From NCBI GenBank assembly GCA_030015575.1, contig JASDDO010000016.1, positions 176,884,815-176,948,814 of the forward strand: 64,000 nt of DNA. Direction: 5' to 3'. The DNA is from Agapanthus africanus (taxonomy: Eukaryota > Streptophyta > Magnoliopsida > Asparagales > Amaryllidaceae). A program made the position numbers and the translations under genes. The notes under the pieces are model-generated. The model had not been told where the DNA came from. It worked only from the letters and a program-made list of their open reading frames with translations, and did not search any database. Of the stretch, positions 60,390 to 64,000 are shown piece by piece; position 1 is the first letter of the stretch; each line of letters opens with the position of its first letter.

Positions 60390-60402
60390 GGCTCTGATAC
60401 CA
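60390..60402 (-). other. Primer-binding site of D2
   Basis: GGCTCTGATACCA, one base from LTR 3. Confidence 0.93.
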
Positions 60403-60403
60403 C

Positions 60404-62460
60404 TGTAAGTCCACGTTACCTCTCCTGGTTCTTTCGGGCTTGCGGAAATGGTGAAAAACGATTTTTAGGGTTTGGGTAACATGGACTACAAAAACGGATC
60501 TTGGCTAAACTACACACTAGCAACCTAACAAGAGATTTGTCTACTCGGTTAGGGGTTATACCTCACTTGAACTCCTTCTTCTTTAACTCTTTGTAGTGGT
60601 TGGATGGTGCTTTCCTCGTCGCCTTCTTCCGTCAAAGATGGATCCACCTGAGGGTTCAACCTTGGGCTCCTTTCTTGAACTATGAGAGAACTAAGGTTTT
60701 TGGCTTGCTAGACCTTCAACCCTAGAGTGAGTAGAGAGTGGTTTAGAGTATTTTATCTCAAGGAGAGGTATCTCAACACATGAGAATGGATCTCCTTGAA
60801 TAAAGGAGGAGGAAGAAGAAGAGAGGAGAGAGAATCAATATGATAGAATGAGATGGTATTTTTACAACCATAACATATATGTGATTTATCTAATAATAAT
60901 ATTAATTGAAAATGAAAAAGGTGATGGAGAGTTTGAAGAGACCATTATCATATCACAATAAATGTATTTTGCAAAGATCAAAGAGCATCTTGAAAGGTAA
61001 TGATGATGGTCAATGTTTTAAACCTAGTCAACTAGTCAATCTTGGTCAACAAATCAACAAACCCAACCATGACACAATTTCATTTAATTAATAATATTAA
61101 TTGATAAATCACAAGATCATTAGGGTTTGGAAAAAGACAACTGTCAACAGTGCATATACACCCGTTCCAAAACCCTAATGAAAAACCTCTTCCTCCGCCT
61201 CAAACAACTGTGCATACACACTCACATTCATGTTCCGAGGAACATGAACACGATGAGATAAACCCAAAACATATACTAGGATCTGGCTCAAACCAGAGCC
61301 CGCTAGTAATATCCGTCCGGACGCTAAACGTGCACAAGTGCGCGGATGAGAACGAACCCTGTCGCAAAACCATGCGACCTCTACTCTGTTTTGCCCAAAG
61401 GCGAATAGCCCTCTATGTGGGACTCTAAAGACTCGACACTACGCTGGCAGTGGGTTTAACCACAGACCGCAAGCGGCACTAGCTGTGCGTAACGGTCCCC
61501 AGGTAGATGCCGATAAGAAGACGGACGAGGTGAAACCCATCTGAACTCTTACTGAGTCTGAATGTGACAATCTCCATACAGTTCGGTCTGTTCGTCTGAT
61601 ACATCGCATGGCGGGCCTAGGGGCGGTAAACGCCAGTCCTCTAATAGCGGTACAAGTCGTGTCGGAGTGAAGCCCAGAACACCCTGAGATAACACTGGAA
61701 ACCTACCAGTATATCTCGCTTGCCCTGGCCAGGGACTACTCGTGTAATGGCTCTCCTAGACACAGCGCGATGTCAACCCCCAATACCGGGAGAGACGAAT
61801 CCTGTCTAACCGTCACTGCCTCGTAGTGCTTCGGGACTACACCCAACTACTACCTGTTTGCACGACTTCTTTGAGCCGTGGTTGGATAGTAATCTAAGTA
61901 CAGTGGGAACACACTCGAGGCCAAAGTGACAGTGTCAAGTCAGCGGACTAAGCTGTACTCATGTCACCTGGGAACTGATAACTGACGATAGGTATAGTAC
62001 TAACCAACAGTTCCCGACGAGTCCTGTCCAGTGTACTCGTAACCAAACGAGCACCCGCATACTATCTCCAGTACGACGTACTGATGGCTGTGGGACAGAC
62101 CATCTCCCATACTGGGATGAGAAACGCATACGCTAGTCTACTCCGGAGTATCGATGCCCTCTCTCGATAGTCCTATGACTAGGGACCTGCATAAGGATGT
62201 GCTTATTGATTACCCAGCCCCCACTAGTGTGACTGCCATCACAACGCTGGTAATCAAGCAAAGATCCTAAGGGCTCCACTAATGTGTACAAGTGATATAC
62301 TAAAATAAACACATGTACACATTGAAGTAGAAACAAACCAAGTAGCATACTACTATATTGAGCAAGATTGTCTATACAACTGTGAATATCCCAAGCTTCC
62401 ATTAAGTAATATACAAACTAGTATGATACAGTAATGCCCTCTAGGGCATATACACTAACA
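60404..62460 (-). repeat. D array LTR 3 (5' LTR of D2)
   Basis: 2,057 bp, slightly more diverged from LTRs 1 and 2 than they are from each other. It is followed by the TSD AGAGC (62461-62465). Confidence 0.93.
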
Positions 62461-62785
62461 AGAGCCGAGATCCCTTCATGGGAGTGACCTCTTTAGCGAA
62501 ACTAGCAAATGCTACAACTCACTCGGTTTTGTCTTTTGATTGCTTCTCTTGTTCTTGCTTTGAATAGTGGTATTTCTGAATATCCTGCACCTCATTCGAT
62601 GAGGAAAGAGCCGAGATCCTTTCATTAGGAGTGGCCTCTTTAGCGAAACTAGCAAAAGCCTCAAAAACACTCCTTTTCAAAATCACTAGATTCTACAACG
62701 ATATCAAGTTCATTACGCTCATGGTTTTCTTAAAAACTTGCGTAGCCCTCCATCATTTTAGATAAGTGCTATTTTAGTATTCGTG

Positions 62786-62993
62786 CTACGTTTGTTGGCC
62801 TGTGTCAAGGCGTAGTGTGCGGTAGCTGAATTAGTGCTTATATGCAGCATGTGATGTGATTGGATTACGGTAGACGTGCGACTTTGTTGGCCTGCGTCAA
62901 GGGTCGTGCGGGTGGGTTTAATTCAATCAAGAAATGAACGGGTTGAACTTGACTAACGCCCTATGGTTGGTTGGCCTGCGTCAAGGTCATAGG
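62786..62993 (+). promoter_or_regulatory. Triple stem-loop module, element G
   Basis: CTACG (62786-62790)/CGTAG (62811-62815); CGTGCGAC (62875-62882)/GTCGTGCG (62903-62910), with two wobble pairs; CCTATG (62960-62965)/CATAGG (62988-62993). All three stems differ from those of A, C and D yet still pair. Inner loops are CTGT, CTGC and CTGC. Confidence 0.75.
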
Positions 62994-63157
62994 ACATTTG
63001 GGGTGAAAACATTATCGGGAATTTCAAGTGTTGAAATTTGCAATGAGATTGCATACCTTCTATATGATAGTTGGATCCCGATACCCACTCCGAGTAAGAG
63101 TTACTTCTGGGAGAGTTTTGCACTTTGCAATTAGCTAATCCAGTAGGTGTCTAGAAA

Positions 63158-63249
63158 GGTGTCAACGGGGTTATTCCTCTAGGGAAACGATGTTTATTTT
63201 AATTAGGTCCGTGCGAAAGCACGGGGAACCTGCCTCAAACTACCGACAC
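63158..63249 (+). promoter_or_regulatory. Gag-proximal folded domain, element G
   Basis: GTGTC/GACAC closes the domain. The GAAA loop is capped by a six-pair stem CCGTGC (63209-63214)/GCACGG (63219-63224), longer and different from the CGC/GCG of A and C. Confidence 0.58.
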
Positions 63250-63435
63250 TGGCCTGGCCGAACGATTGGAGAACTTGTAGGGTGTAATTAATCCCGGCTA
63301 GTCTTACCTTTTAGGATTTGAAGGAAGATTTGATAAAAACAGTGGGAACCATCCTGATTAGATAAAACAACCAATCTAATCTTGCAAAGAGTGCACGCAA
63401 AGTGATTATCCTTCTCTCTCTCCTGGTAGCGACCA

Positions 63436-64000
63436 ATGAAATGCCTTAATCAAGATAATAATATGAATGTATTGACCGAACCTACTTATCATACTAGACT
63501 AGGTTCCGCTCTATCTTATGATTGTCATGAGTCTGAGCAAGGAATAGGGAATATTCGGATTCTCACGCCACCCAAACGAAGAATAAGCATGTTGATGCAT
63601 TGTCTTCGGGTGTGTTCGTTACCAAGAACCGTTTCTCAGTTATCTCTACGTCCTGGGTATTGGATACCGCATCAGGATCCTATATATGTAATTTGTTACA
63701 TGGGCTAAAGACAGGTAGAGAACTGGGATAGGGTGATATGTCTCTAAGTAGTAGAGAATGGTGCAATTGTTGCAACCAAAACAGTTGGCAAATATCACCT
63801 GGTGTTACCAACTGTTAATACATTGATTCTTATCGACCGTTATTCCGTACCAAAAATATTATGAATATTTTCCTAAATCAAGTGTTGATTAGGTAAGGTA
63901 CGTTGTATAACAGTATATACGTTCTGAATCAAAACACAGTTCTAACGTACAGAACACACACAAGAGGAACAGTTCAGAAATGAACGAAGTCTTCTTGTGG
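63436..64000 (+). pseudogene. Element G gag-pol relic (gag mostly deleted, runs off the edge)
   Basis: The ATG at 63436 is 6 nt after the acceptor. Within about 180 bp the sequence jumps to the protease region: SSGVFVTKN, then STSWVLDTASGSYICN, aligned with C's STSWVLDTGSGSHICN. About 800 bp of gag including the zinc knuckle is missing. The protease triad reads DTA (63663-63671) instead of DTG, and a stop follows soon after. Later fragments match the stretch before GAG-pre-integrase (GIYVLNQ-like, then VFLW at the edge). The first codons resemble B, not A, C or D. Confidence 0.85.

Larger units (their letters stand above)
44234..62460 (-). mobile_element. Element D: tandem LTR-internal-LTR-internal-LTR array
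   Basis: Three LTRs (44234-46296, 52333-54395, 60404-62460) alternate with two interiors (46297-52332, 54396-60403). Only one TSD exists, AGAGC at 44229-44233 and 62461-62465; no target repeat flanks the middle LTR. The interiors are about 99% alike and share an amber, so the array most likely arose by unequal recombination between LTRs of one inserted element rather than by two insertions. Neither copy can make a full polyprotein. Confidence 0.93.
62466..63435 (+). mobile_element. Element G leader, right fragment
   Basis: It continues from 44233 with CGAGATCCCTTCATGGGAG, completing the first copy of a module whose second copy is at about 62546-62660. B leaders carry the same duplicated module. 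Triple stem-loops (62786-62993), folded domain (63158-63249) and acceptor CCTGGTAG (ending 63429) follow in the usual order. Confidence 0.8.

Noticed and set aside
46297..60403. D1 and D2 as two independent insertions
   Set aside because: There is no TSD around either unit, they share the middle LTR, and a single AGAGC flanks the whole.

Overview
The window is plant repeat DNA with no recognisable host gene. Every landmark is that of Ty1/copia LTR retrotransposons: LTRs of about 1.9-2.2 kb beginning TG and ending CA, a primer-binding site TGGTATCAGAGCC (complementary to plant initiator tRNA-Met), a purine-rich tract before the 3' LTR, 5-bp target-site duplications (TSDs), and Gag-PR-IN-RT-RNase H polyproteins. 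The sequence suggests a flowering plant with a transposon-rich genome; species and copia lineage are not resolved (RT/RNase H look Tork/TAR/Angela-like, by eye only).

The elements are nested. The oldest visible one, G (+), survives as leader at 43980-44233 and 62466-64000 and runs off the right edge. Into G went an LTR, F (-), which occupies 2387-3268 and 43456-43979 and probably the left edge; F holds a solo LTR of its own family (186-2386). Element A (+, 3269-43450, TSD GAGCC) sits in F. A was split by B1 (-, 7534-17692, TSD ACTTC) and B2 (-, 21432-41112, TSD CTATC/CCATC). B2's 5' LTR was split by C (+, 31043-40781, TSD GACTG), which is nearly intact. The chain G>F>A>B2>C is five levels deep. 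Separately G received D (-, 44234-62460, TSD AGAGC), an LTR-internal-LTR-internal-LTR array made of two almost identical copies, D1 and D2.

No polyprotein is fully open. C has one in-frame amber; A has ambers, a small deletion and two insertions; D1 and D2 share one amber and each has private lesions; B1 and B2 have thoroughly decayed pol although B1's LTRs are almost identical, so B behaves as a non-autonomous family; G has lost most of gag.

The most interesting signal is the roughly 2-kb leader between PBS and gag. It looks like an intron: a polypyrimidine-TGCAG acceptor lies 4-13 nt before the gag ATG and an AG|GTATAA donor lies in the LTR. It holds, in fixed order, a GC-rich hairpin after the PBS, three evenly spaced stem-loops with compensatory base changes between elements, and a gag-proximal multi-stem domain with a GAAA loop. 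A spliced RNA would lose PBS and structures and serve translation; the unspliced RNA would keep them and serve as genome. This is inference from sequence.
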